From the NCBI GenBank assembly GCA_900239685.1, contig OENT01000878.1:1-64000 (forward strand): a DNA stretch of 64,000 bases, written 5' to 3'. How positions within the stretch are numbered: position 1 is the first letter of the stretch; the number at the start of each line of letters is the position of its first letter. Positions 12,364 to 25,100 of this stretch are shown one piece after another. Position numbers and translations under genes: made by a program. The notes below the pieces were generated by a model, which saw only the letters and a list, made by a program, of their open reading frames with translations, ran no database searches and was not told the origin of the DNA. The DNA is from Rotaria macrura. Lineage: Eukaryota; Rotifera; Eurotatoria; Philodinida; Philodinidae.

Positions 12364-13605
12364 CTAACCATTGACATTGATATAAATATAAGATTCTGAA
12401 TCTTTGAATAAATATTCTTCTTCTAACGCACTGAGCTTGATTGAAAATCTTCGACTCCAAATCGCAAAAAATGACAGGTCTTTAATGCCTTGTTGATAAG
12501 TGAAACGAACCGAAGGATGTCGCCGATTGATTTTTGCAATAGCTATTTTATTAACTTCGGCTTTGGCACGTTCACTACTCAAAAGTTTCATCCACAAGAA
12601 ATATTTTTCGGTTTCAGCTTGGCTATCAATTGAGCAAATCTTGATGTATTTAATTGCTTCTCGATACTCGTCCAATATAATTTTGCATTTTAGCCCAGCT
12701 AGTTCAAGTAAAGAATCAACATTGAAGAGACACATCAATCGAATAATACTACCATTAAGTAGTTCAGCAAAAGGCACATGAAGTGTTAATAAGCATACTT
12801 CTGCTTTCATATCTTCACAAGTGTTAATAAATCCAACCCCACCAGTACCCATTTCTCTTCAATGCAGACCCTGCAAATACAAACTGATCACTTTTAGTAC
12901 AATGGCAACCATCGATGGATACCTTTGTCTTTCTATTGACAGTGACTGAACAGTTCTGTAAAATAAATATGCACAGGCTGAGGAAGAAACACGTCGATGG
13001 AGGTATCAATAGCATGTTCTCTTCTCTTTTATATCACATGTGTCTATATGCAAACGCCGTTTTCATTTTAATCTTGTTCCTCTATAATAGCAAAAAAGGC
13101 TCGATATGTACTGTTACATGTACGATTCGTTCATTAGTTTCAACTCGTGAGAGTTGTGCGATAGCATGAGTTAAACGAAATTGAATATTTTTCGGTCTAC
13201 GTGAAATATTGAGAAAAATAATAATATTGCTTATTCTAAATGAATCGTAAGTATTACTGTGTAAGTCTATGTAATGTGTAAGGGCGATGTTGGAATACTG
13301 GTGTTCTGCGTCTGTAATCAAGAAGAGTAGTTTTATCAGGAAGAAACTACGATTTACATTTGGTTCATTCAAGAAATAATACCCATGATGAAGAAATCAA
13401 CAAAAGCACGGAGTTCAAAAGCAGAATACAGCACGATTGATGGCTGTCTATGAGCAAGAGTGGCATTGCGCAAATAATCGATTAGTAAAATACGTGATCG
13501 ACAACCTTTAGATGAGATTTCCGATGCGAGTCGCTGACAAAAAGAAGCATATTTCGAATAACAATGCATCTCTACAAGTAATCGATATAATTTATATATT
13601 AACAA
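12364..13605 (-). pseudogene. Unidentified multi-exon gene or gene remnant, helix-rich
   Basis: Several minus-strand open frames fit together as exons. One frame ends at 13383 with a gt donor. A ttacag acceptor then leads to an exon starting at 13311 in the matching phase (71-nt intron), and that frame stays open to about 13118. A later exon (about 12961-12929) and a 162-codon frame (12852-12364) follow. The 162-codon part is helix-rich (for example an EYREAIKYIKI stretch) but matches no family I know. If the last exon is joined at the ttgcag acceptor near 12874, an in-frame TGA lies just before Met12852. So this is either a broken gene or a gene whose exon joins I have wrong. It could be a helical-repeat cytoplasmic or ciliary protein, but that is a guess. 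Confidence 0.35.
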
Positions 13606-13829
13606 AAGCTTCTTTGTCTACCATTCGTAATAAATACAGATCGTGTTCATGCGATACGAATTCGCTTTCAAATCAACTCGGATGATTCTATCTGAAACGG
13701 TATGCTTTCGAACTTCTGTCTATATCAGCATTACTCGATTCCGAAACGCTTTATTGTTGACTTTTTTAATCAGGAAGTTTTGAAAGAACTGAAAATGTTT
13801 TCTATTACAACAAATCATAGCATTTGAGG

Positions 13830-15050
13830 ATGGCTAGTGTCTAACAGAATGCTGGCTATATTCCGAGTGTGCTCGATCCGTTCGATTGCTGCACAATAGT
13901 TATGTAGACTTTCATATGGTTCAGAGATCTTATTCAAGATAAAAATCATCGATAAATGATTCGAAGTATCTTATCGACATAATCGAAAGATTTCGAATAT
14001 TCCCGCATCTTTAGATATAATTCATGGAAATTATCATAGAGATTAGCCACATTCAAATAATTAACAGGCTGCAAAATTTCCAAAGACATATAATACATTT
14101 TTATAATTGGACAATGCCTTTGAATAATCATTTATGTTTGAGCACCCTTACTACGATACGAAAAAGCATTGTTGAATAGATCGATCCAATTTTACAGAGA
14201 ATAGTTGCAATATCAGAATGATTTAGCGAAAGAATTCTTTGATAGATGGCAAGCGCCTTTTCATATTAAATTACTAGGTTCTTGTACATTATCATCGATC
14301 GATTTATGACACCGATGTTATTGTAGTTCAATGTTAAATCGGAATGATCAACTGGAAGAAATCTTCCGCGAATTTCCAGTGTTTTCTCATGATACTGTAG
14401 GGCATTTGAAAGTTTTCCATCGTTAAGATACAAGCAACCGATGTTAGTAGAAAGATCTACACGATTTGAAAGGAGCGATACTTGTCGTGAAGGAAGTGGT
14501 TTTTCCTAGCATGACGAAGCAGTCGAATATTGACTGATGTTCGAATGAATTGAACCGATGTTGTTGTGCATGAAAGCTGAATTTGGATGACTATACTTGA
14601 GTGGTTTTTTCCAAAATATACGTTGCCTTCTTATATAGAACAAAACCGCATCAGAGTAATGACCCAGTTTTGAATTTCGAGTGACAAGATTGTTGTAATT
14701 CTTAGCCAAATCACAATGGTTTTCAATAAGTGATTTCTAACTAATTTCAAGAGCTTACTTCTGAAAGAGAAATACATTCGAGAATTTGTTCATCAAACAT
14801 TAGACCTGACCAATATTATTGTAAATATTAGCTAAACTTGAATGATTTACAGAGAAAGATTTCTCATAAATAGCACACATGTCTTCAGAAAGAAGAGCAA
14901 TGCCTTCAGTTCATTGAGGATTTTCGCATATATTGAACAACTCATGCAGACTATTTCATTTTTAAGAATGTTGGAAAATGTTATCGTACGATAAAGGTGA
15001 TCTAGAATTATCAGTTTATTCATATTTCCAGAAGTCATCGTTGTATTAGA
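13830..15050 (-). pseudogene. TPR-repeat (kinesin-light-chain type) pseudogene
   Basis: Read on the minus strand from about 14900 to 14150, one frame shows consecutive TPR relics: SLANIYNNIG, LAKNYNNLV, FMHNNIGSIH, LSTNIGCLYL, LTLNYNNIGV and IATILCKIGSIY. They are separated by EKAL / YHEKTLEI-type helices. The same frame is broken by several stops, for example TAG at 14508-14506 and TAA at 14268-14266. Further relics follow after a shift (LNVANLYDNFHELYLKM at about 14050, then another helix pair near 13870). The intact ancestor would have been a cytosolic protein-protein interaction scaffold with about 42-residue KLC-type repeats. Such genes are highly multiplied in bdelloid rotifers, often beside ADP-ribosyltransferase domains. 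No such domain was recognised here. Identity is secure; the exact ends are not. Confidence 0.8.
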
Positions 15051-18000
15051 AGATCCACGAATCTTCTGTTCTACATTTTAATCTCCAGCTTACATGCAAA
15101 TATTCTAATAAACCTTTAAAAAATGTGTACTCATTGTTTTTTTCTTCGTAACAACTTTTAATATCAATTCATTCTTAAGCAATACATGTCTAGTTGAAGA
15201 CTTTATTTCGATGAACTCATCCCCTCAGATGATGTTAAAGAAGCTATTAGAGTAACTAGCTAGTGTTGGGACTTAAAAAATCTTTGCTGAAACGCATTCG
15301 TAGAAATGATAAAGCGCGAAAACCCTACGTTACAAAAGTCATTTATTGATTAAGTTTATTTAGAAATTCGTTTCCAGCGTTAAAAGTCGGTTTTGATTTT
15401 ACTTAATCAATTTCAAATGATACGAAATCGATTAAAAGTTGATTTTATTCTTAGACGACGACGAAAATACAGTCACTCGGGTTAACCATGTACTGACCAA
15501 GTTTGTCGAATGAACAAGTTTGTCATAAAAGGAATACAAATAACACGAGCTATAAGGTGCACTTTAAAAATGATACCTTGTTCAATTTAGTCTAGCGTCT
15601 TGATATTTTTCCCCTGAGTGTAATATCAATATTGTCCAATGAAAAAAAAATTGATGGTGTTCTGTTATCGATTAATATGAATGAAACCTATAGTTTTCAT
15701 AGACGATCGTGCTGTCTAGGGTTAAGTTATACCCACGAGAAAAATTCATCAATACTAAATCAGTTTTTTTTTATGCCAAATGCATTCTATAGTTACAAAC
15801 GAGTTGTGAATCAGATAGTGATATGAATGACAAAACTTAAGTGTGGCTTTGATTAGATCCACTTTCTTAAAGCTCCTATTCGATTCGATTCGGTTAGGTT
15901 CAGTCGCTGATGTGAATTGTGAATGTAATGAAAGAAAAACTCTTGCCTCTATCTTACTACCATTGAAATACTGATTTTCTTCTGTATGTTTTTCATGAAC
16001 TCAGTCTTTTCGATCAGGAATATTGGCAAAGTTGATTTTCAGATTTCGACTTGAAAATTTACTTCGTGATACGGCTTAACGGAAAACCAATTTCGTTAGT
16101 GATTTTGATTTTTGAAGACTATCGACGAAAAGGTAAGATATCAACCCTAGTGTTTTCAGTATATTCACAACTCATTTAGAATTGCACAATACGGTCTGTG
16201 TCGGAAGAAAAACGATTCAATAGCTGATGATCTTCTTCCGCAAAACGATTTCGATTGACATTATTTGTAACAAAATGTGTACTTATATAATACTTGAAAA
16301 TGATACACTGATCATAATGAAAAGTCGTGAAGGTTCTATATAATGAAGGATTGTTCATGAAAACTCGATTTTTTGAAAGTTTTCCCATAGGTTTACGAGA
16401 AACGTGGGAGGCAATGCATTTTTAATTAGTTTTCTGTAAGAAAATGAGATTTTCGGAATTTTAAACTATGACTCTAGATATCCGACAGAGTGGTATGTTA
16501 GAATAAATCTTATTACTTTTATTTATTCTGTGTATTGCACGGGAGTACTAGTTTCAACATCTTTTAATTAGTTCGAAATTAGACTTGAAGCACTTGAAAA
16601 ATGCTATGAAAATATTGACGAAAACAAAACTTCTCATTAAATATTGGCGAGAAGAACATTTTCGTGAATCGTCTCTAAAAATCAATCTGGATTCAGAAAC
16701 AATTTGGATTTTTCTAGTTGTGGGAGATGTTTTGAACATCTTAGAATCAGAAAAGCAATCGAAACGAAACTACGTTCAAACCTCTTCTCATTAATGTTGA
16801 AAAGATTTCAATCAGGCAAATCAGCAGTCGAACAAAAAATAAGAAATCATTCTGCAACAGCGTCAATACCGGGGTTGATAGTAATTGTGTTTGTAATATT
16901 TTAATAAAATTCCTTTTTCGTTGAAAATCCGTACCAGGCACTCGTCAAAATTCACGTGTTTGAATACTAGTACTGATAATTGTCTATTAATGGTATTCAT
17001 TTTTTAGATTTCTGAGATACAAAGTTCTCGACCAATCGATAACGTTTCATTATTGGATAATAAAAACATTTTCTTTGAGCAGAGTCGAAATTTTGATAGT
17101 GTTTGTTTATTTTCGTCTCACGAACATGAATAATTGGAAAAATAATTCAAACGTGTGAGGAGAAAAATATTGTTTTGTTTTTCTTCTCATATCGATTCTT
17201 TCGAGCATACCGTTGACATTGAAAATAATTATACTCAAAAATACCCTATGCTTATTGCACATGATACAGTTACGACACAAAACAACCATGATGAATCATT
17301 CCCGGTGCTCAAGATATAGAGCATTAAATTACATGCTCAAAATGATACAGGGAATACTAAATAAGATGCCTTCTTTATTCTTAACTTCTGAATGAAATAT
17401 TTTTTCACCACCGTAAAATTGATTAAGAATCAGAAAACATAATATTAAAAAATCCCATTCTTATCATTTCGTATGTGATTTCATAATTCATCATCATGAA
17501 TTTTTATTACACCATGTAATATTGTGTATTTTGTAGTGGATATCGTTTTTCTTTGCATTGTCATCTATTGTTTTATTTTCCGATCTGCTTGTTCTTAAGT
17601 CTTTCGATTACATGGCATATGTATTTCTAGACAAGAAAAACAGAAAAATATGCTATTGATTGACGAAGATTCTAGGGAATTTATTTTTGTTCGGTCCAAT
17701 GCATGCTTAATTCGTTAGAAAAATTTATCTTTGAAGCCGAACCCAGCAGAATGTTTTGTTTACTGTACAGATCTCATCTAACGTATGGTAAATTTTAAAA
17801 GCGCAAAAACTATGCATAGACGACTTGTGATCAAAGACTAAGATTTTGAACCATTAAAAGTTAACATTTTAAAAATCATAGTAGATAAGACCACAGTAAC
17901 GTTGATGAAAAATATCTCTCCGTTCTCACTCTGTCGTTTCAGTTAGCTCCTTTCAATCCAGAGAGTGTATCACGATGAATCAGATCGATTTCTTGTCAGA

Positions 18001-18112
18001 TTGAAATGTGATCTATTAAAGGGGGTTGACACATCTAATTTTGACAGTTTTTTCACGTTCTTACAACATTATAAAATTATTTCTTTCTGTATTTACCATT
18101 ATAAGTGTTCGT
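15051..18112. other. Intergenic AT-rich region, no gene recognised
   Basis: No supported gene. The first 100-150 bases may hold more of the decayed N-terminal part of the TPR pseudogene. The rest consists of short AT-rich chance frames. Confidence 0.4.
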
Positions 18113-18758
18113 TAGAGATGTGCAGGGTTCCCTACCCTGAAGGGTAGGGTAGGGTACAGGGTATGCATTCAGAGAAGTGGAGTACAATATGGTGGAAGTA
18201 AAAATCCAGTAAATTAAAGTTGAGTCAGAAAATTAAAGAAGACGTATTTTTAGCTCAGTCGTTAAGAAGGTGACTAACTTCGAGCGATATCTCCCAACCA
18301 TTGTTCATGTGTAGAATGAACAAACCAACCGTAATTCAATCACAAAAATACATTAATATATTGTACTTATATAGTAATGATATAAGTTCGACCGTCGGTG
18401 AAAACAATCGATTGTATTTTATTTGCTATTTAATTTATTGTATTGTTTTCTTTAAATATATGCTTTGTTAAAACGATTTATATTTGTAAATATGTCCAAA
18501 AAATTATCAAGAACTACATACAATGCGAAAAAACGAGTAATTTTGATGAACATTAAACCAAGGCTGATAGATTCTACCGAGTGAGGAAAATAAGAATAAC
18601 AAGTCATAAAGATATTATACTGTAAAATTTACAGTGTAGAGTAGGGTAAACAAATCTAAAAATTTTGCAGGGTAGGGTAGGACAAGAGTAGAGAAAAGTT
18701 CCTTTATCAGGGTACAGGGTAAGAGAAAAGTTTACTCTGCACATCTCTAAGTGTTCGT
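18104..18758. mobile_element. hAT-type MITE with 9-bp target duplication
   Basis: The element spans 18113-18749 (637 bp). Its ends are perfect 12-bp inverted repeats, tagagatgtgca and tgcacatctcta. Direct copies of agtgttcgt flank it at 18104-18112 and 18750-18758. The ends resemble the hAT consensus (C/TAGRGATG), and 8-bp duplications are typical of hAT; the ninth base may match by chance. Just inside both ends are clusters of gggtaggg/gggtacaggg motifs, like subterminal transposase-binding repeats. There is no transposase frame, so it is non-autonomous. The intact duplication suggests a fairly recent insertion. Confidence 0.85.
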
Positions 18759-21700
18759 TTACGTGTTATCATTTAGTTGGGAAGAAAGCACTTTTAAAAA
18801 TCTACATTTCTCATCAGAAGGAAAGGAATGTATTAAACGATTTCAAATCAATATTGATGCTTAGCATAGATTTTTGGTAATAACTGTCATGCTGTTTTTT
18901 TCTAAATTAAAAATATTTATTAAAAAATCCATCTTCTCATTTATTAATCAATGATATGATGCATGAAATGAGGTAGATGTTTGCACACTCATCAAGGACT
19001 GAAAAAACATTGAAATCATGACAAGAAACTATTCATGCATAGTAGCTTGTTCTTAACCATACTATTTAGACTAGTGAATGAAGAGCAGTATTGGTTATAT
19101 AAATTCTATTGGACTGTATGCTGTATACATTCGATAGACGAATCCCACCAATCATCTTATACTGCTAAAACCAGAGCAGTTGGACGACAGCATTAATGAA
19201 TTTTTGTATAGTTGATTGATTAAATTTCTAAGATAAATGAACAAGTAAGTCACAATAATAAATTGGATCAGGTATATGCAGAGCGTTATATGTTAATGTA
19301 ATTTCTTGTCCAGAACTCTCGCAAAGGTAAAACAATATAGATACTAATAAAAACATTAATTGCTGAAGTTTCAAAATTAAAATAGTTTGATGGCAACGAC
19401 TCTATTTCCTCATAATAAGAAGTGAATTTCTAGGTAAGAACTATTTTCTAAAATTATGAAACATTATATTTTTCTGCTTTAAGAAAAAAGTATGATTTTT
19501 TAAACTTTTATTCTTACAAATGATGTGCTGATGAAATTAAATTGTTTACCCGTGGTCAACTGCTACATGGATAATGATTTTTGTGAAAAAATGAAGCCAT
19601 TTACAGAAATTGTTATTTTACGCGGAATAAATTGTTAATGAAGAACTCGTTCTATATTGAAAAATCTTGAATTATCATTCAAAAACAATCAGTGATCTAC
19701 TTATAAATGTAATCGTATGAAATAGTTGCTTGTGTTACAAAAACAATTTCTATCAAGAACTACAGAATGAAATAGCCGTTTTATTGATTATAGTCTAGAT
19801 AGTACTACATAGATACTTGAACATTATCCATATTTTTATTATGAAATTCATAAGAGAAAAATAATGATAGATTCATTCTTTCATTTTGTATCTATTTTCT
19901 TTAAATTTACTCATTTTAAACTAAAATGGTAGAAATTTTAAGCATTCATTTCTTCACAGTTTTTCGAAAATAGCTATCTTTTGAAGTGAGAAAATAGATG
20001 ATATTTTAACTGACAAATACTGTCTGTTATCTGAAAAAATATGAATATTACGTTGATTGATTGGAGTTTTTATGATAAAATCGACTATTAATTGATACTA
20101 GCTATTTTTACCAATGAGTTGTGTTTTCGAACATGTAGACCTTGAAATTATAATTTTTGTTTACATAATGAATAGAGTATGAATTTCGTTTCGGATTGAT
20201 TCAGGCAAAGCCCGAATGGCAAAGCAATTTGAAAATCCGGCATGTTCAAAGTTAATGGGATGACTGACTCCCGATAAATTTACATGAATAAGAATGTTTA
20301 CTACGCGTATTTTTTTAATCAGCAATTAGTTTTGACAAATCGAAATGCGAAATTGAATATTCTTTCGTCAATAACACAACTAAATTAGCTTATTATAATT
20401 CGATATTTCTGTCGAAATCGTTATACTCCATTTCAATCATCATTAAATATAAATAGATCTAACAGACTCTCATAACAATGGAGTTCAATCGTCATTCTCA
20501 GAATATATTAGTACGTCGTACAAAAGTTAGTTTCATCGTTATCATGAACGTAGTAACGATATCTATATAGAAAATCAGAACTAAGAAAACTAAATTTTTT
20601 CGGTATTCTAGAGAATGTTTTCAGTACCAGAAAAATCGGTATTTGTAGACTCAGTTATGAATTTAGAAATCACTTTAGTTCTATTTTACTTTAGCAATAC
20701 TTAGATTACTTATTTAAATTTATAAAAATGGAAAAAATGATATTAATTTCGTAGACTGGAAACCTGCTTTTTCTAAGTTTAAATTCGTAAACGCTTGCAA
20801 TTATTTCAATAATTAAACCATTTCATTTGGATTTTTATTTTTCAGCTTCACACAGACCTCCATAGTAATTGAAATTCTACTAAAATATATCTGATTCTCA
20901 GGCAACGTTGAATATATCATTTAATTATCTCCATGAGTCTTAGATTATACAATCCATCACAAAAGAATAAAACTGTAAATATATCAGTTATCAATGTTTC
21001 TCCTGATTTTTTTTCATATATGACCAAGCTGAAAGAAAATGGCCAGCAAATGATGTTGTCTACCGTAAAATTCATTTTTTCGTTTCACATTTTATCTCTC
21101 TTTAGCAAATCAAAGGCATAAAAACGTCATCGAGACAAGTTGCTTGTGACATTTTGTTAGGTAACGAAAATCAATACATTTAGGTCTATTTACAATCAAA
21201 AAGTATCAGTTACCCGTTCACATGACTTGTTTATATTTAGTAAACTTTATTTTGCAATATCAAAATATTCGATGCAATAAACTGCGACCCCATCACTCCT
21301 AATAAAAATAAAATAGTTAAAATTATAGCTAACAAGATTGTGATATTTTTCTCAATCGAAAGTTCAAAGGCAGTCAAAATTCAAATTCGACAGTTATCCA
21401 CTTCTGTCATCATAATCTATCGTATGGATCATTACCAGTAATGTCAAAAAAAGTATTTAGGAGAGACAGAAAAATGTTATTCTTGAGGTTTTGTTGAGTT
21501 TTACTTTATCATAATGGTAAAAAAAAAGTAGTGACACAGAATTTCGAAGCTTCCGGAGACGCTAGAAAAATATTCTTTATATAACGAGTGTAAACTTTCA
21601 TCAATGAATAACTGAAATTGGAAAAATCGTGCTCTACATACAAAATACAACAGCAAAGCAACGAGCCTATACTAGGAAAAAATACTTGATAAAAATTATA

Positions 21701-22185
21701 TTTTGCTCGACTAACTTGTAAATTATTGACAATACCATTTTGAAAGCCAAGTCGATGATATAATGATGTATGAACAAAGTACTTATTCTGTAATCGAATA
21801 AGTTTATTTTCGATAAATACTTTTTAGTAGGAGTCGATCATTATTTAAACAATCCCAAGAGTCAATGCAGTGTAGTGACTTGAAAACGACAATTAGTTAA
21901 CCTTTCGAAATCGTTTATCATACGTTTTTCTTAAGTTAATGGTTATTTCCATAATTTCCTTGAGTGAAGCTCATAAATGATGATCTTATAGTGAAACTGA
22001 CTATCTTTAATATGTACTATGTAATTAGATAGTTGCTACTCATTTTTCAGCCTCTATTATGATGAACTCCAGATTTCGATTGGTTAGGAAAAGGTTTTTC
22101 TGTTAAATTAAGAATGAACAGCAATCTATTTCACAGACAAAAGAAGGCCATAGCTTTTTGAATCTTTTAGATAAATACTAATTGC
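18759..22185. other. Intergenic AT-rich region upstream of the VCBS gene
   Basis: No supported gene, RNA or repeat. The base composition is very AT-rich with short chance frames only. The promoter of the downstream VCBS-repeat gene must lie here, but no defined element was identified. Confidence 0.4.
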
Positions 22186-25100
22186 ATGGATAGCAATGTT
22201 AAATCCTTCGAATCTTCATCTGTTAATCATGATTCGTCCATCGAAAATGCTACTATTAATATTTTGGTAATTGATGAAATCGAAGGCGAGGATGTTGCTA
22301 CACTTGATGATGAGAACAGATACCAGGAGACAATAGAGTATATTAATTTGCCGCTGAACATTTGTATCGTGATATATATTTATCTTTTAAAGTAGGAAGC
22401 AAGTACATTCTTCAAAGATTCATTCTTGCAAGGCAGTATGTGCATTTATATTGTTTATAATTATCACTACAACTATCGGTATCATAGTAGTCTGTGTTAC
22501 TTTACCAGAAAAACAAGGTATCGTGGAGATTTTTATCATGCGATTAAGTAGTGGCATTTTTGTGAGGGTTCGAAAATTCTAATCGTATCAAGATCTTATT
22601 CATGCATCTAGAAATAAAATACCTTCTGAAAGTTGTTTAAATATCTGAACGAGATCTCACCGTATGCTAGAAATTTCTAAAACCAAATGTTCGTTCTAGT
22701 TTGATTCGAAAGGGCTTCTTTCAACATGAGCATCGTATGTTCCCCTGGCTTCAAAGGAATTTTCTAATGCATAAGGCGTTTTTGAATGCAACGTCAAGAT
22801 AATTTCGTGATAAACTAGTGGATATTTGATGCTGGAAGTTGAAAAAATACTCAAAAGTGTAGTTGGTCATACGTAAAAATCCCTCTGAGTTAAATCTGTT
22901 GCGCTTGGTTTATGAACTGACATCGACAAAAAAACAATTATACTTCGATTTCCGAACTCAAAAATGAATAGCAAATTGCAATATGATTTGTTCCACTGAG
23001 CTTAGAAATAGAAAGAAAAAAAATACTGATCGATTGAAGAGAATACGTTGGTTAGACATCAATTCGTTTCATTTGTGATTATTTAGCTAAAATTTGTGAA
23101 ATGACATTCATAAGAATGCCTACACAACAATTTGCATACGATTCCGATCCACGGCATGTAGCCGTTGGAGACTTCAATCATGATAATTATACGGATATTG
23201 TAGTTGCTAATTCGGGCTCCGATAATATTGGTGTTCGATTTGGTTATGGCGGTGGAAACTTTTCTCCGCAAGTTACCTATGATACAGGATATGAATCTGA
23301 ACCTTGTTGGGTCGCTGTTGCCGATTTCAATAATGATTCAGTACTTGATATTGCTGTCGCCAACTATGGTACACTTAGTATAGGAGTATTTCTTGGATCT
23401 GGTCATGGAAATTTTTCAAATCAAATATCCTTTTCATTTGACTCTTCTCGTCCTGTATCGCTAGCTACCGGAGACTTTGATGGAGATGGTATATTGGATA
23501 TTGCTGTTGTTAACAACGGAACTTCAGATTTAGTTATATTAAGAGGTTTATGTAATGGAACTTTTGAAATACTTGACACTTATGACCTAGGCTATGATGC
23601 ACTACCATATTCGATTATTGCCGCTACCTTAAACAATGATAGTAGACTCGATTTGGTGGCTGTTAATTATGGTACTAGCGAGTTGGTAATATTTATGGCT
23701 GCTGACAATCAAACATTTTCAATTACGAACTATTCTACTGGCAACAATTCTCATCCATGTTCCGCCACCGTGGGCGACATGAATAATGATGGGTTCGTTG
23801 ATATTGCGGTCGTTAATTCTGCTACCGACTTGTATGGTTTATTGATGGGACAGGAAGATGGAACATTTACAAGTATAACAACATATTCAAGTGGTTTGAA
23901 GACACAACCACAATTTATTGTTGTTGTAGATCTTAATCAGGATGGTAAACTTGATCTAATCATTGCAAGTCCAGGAAACGACACAGTAATTGTATTCGAA
24001 GGATCTGGATTTGGAACATTCATCATGAAAGCTACGCATTCAACTAGCTTAAACTCGAATCCATCTTCGATTGCCATTGGTCATTTCGATCATGATGCTA
24101 AACCAGATATTGTTGTCACCAATTATGGTATCAATTCTATCGTTGTACTTCGGTCATATACACTTTTTCTTGATAACGACCAAATATCACAATCAATCAC
24201 AGACTACGCTTATCCTAATTCAGTAGCTGTTGGTGATTTCGATAATAACGGATATCTTGATATTGCCGTTGCCGATACCTACGATAGCAGTGTTTTCGTA
24301 TTTTTCGGATATGGTGACGAATACTTATATGGTGAACAGGTTATTGATACCACAGACGATGACGTTTCGCCTTATTGGTTAGCTGTTGGTGATGTAAACA
24401 AAGACGAAAAACTAGACATTGCCGTTAGTATGTATTATACCAACCAAGTGCGTATCTACTTGGGAGAATGGGATGGTAACTTTGAAAAAGGATTTCTATG
24501 TGAACTCACAAACTATGTGATCATAGAAACGATCATTCTTCAGGATGTCAACAATGATAGCTATCTTGATATATTGGCAGCCAGTTATGAAGATAGTTGT
24601 GTAGCAGTATTGCTTGGAGATGGAACTGGAGCATTCGGAGATGCAATTAATTATCCAACTGGTGATACCTCATCTTCCACTGGCGTCGCCGTTGCTGATT
24701 TCAATGGTGACAATCGATTAGATTTTGTTGCTGCCAATTATGATATTTATAGTTTAGCCTTGTATTTCGGAACTAGTGATGGAAAATTTTCTAATTGTAC
24801 ATTTGTATTGACAGGACATTATTATTCACGGTCTATTGTTGTTGGATTGCTCAATAATGATAAACATAATGATATAGTTGTGACTTTTCCAGATTCTTCT
24901 AACATAGGTGTTTTTATTGGAAATGGTGATGGAACTTTCCACACTATGAATACTTATTTAACTGACATTGGAAGCATACCTTGGACTCTAGTTCTCGGTG
25001 ATTTTAACAAAGACAAAAAACTAGATATTGCAGTATTGAATGCAGATATTCCTAATATCAATATATTTTTCGGATCTGGTTCTGGAACTTTCCCTACGAC

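Noticed and set aside
13197-13257. Apparent 61-nt intron (gtaata to cgtag) inside the unassigned minus-strand gene
   Set aside because: Splicing it leads to a stop in the required frame, whereas reading through stays open.
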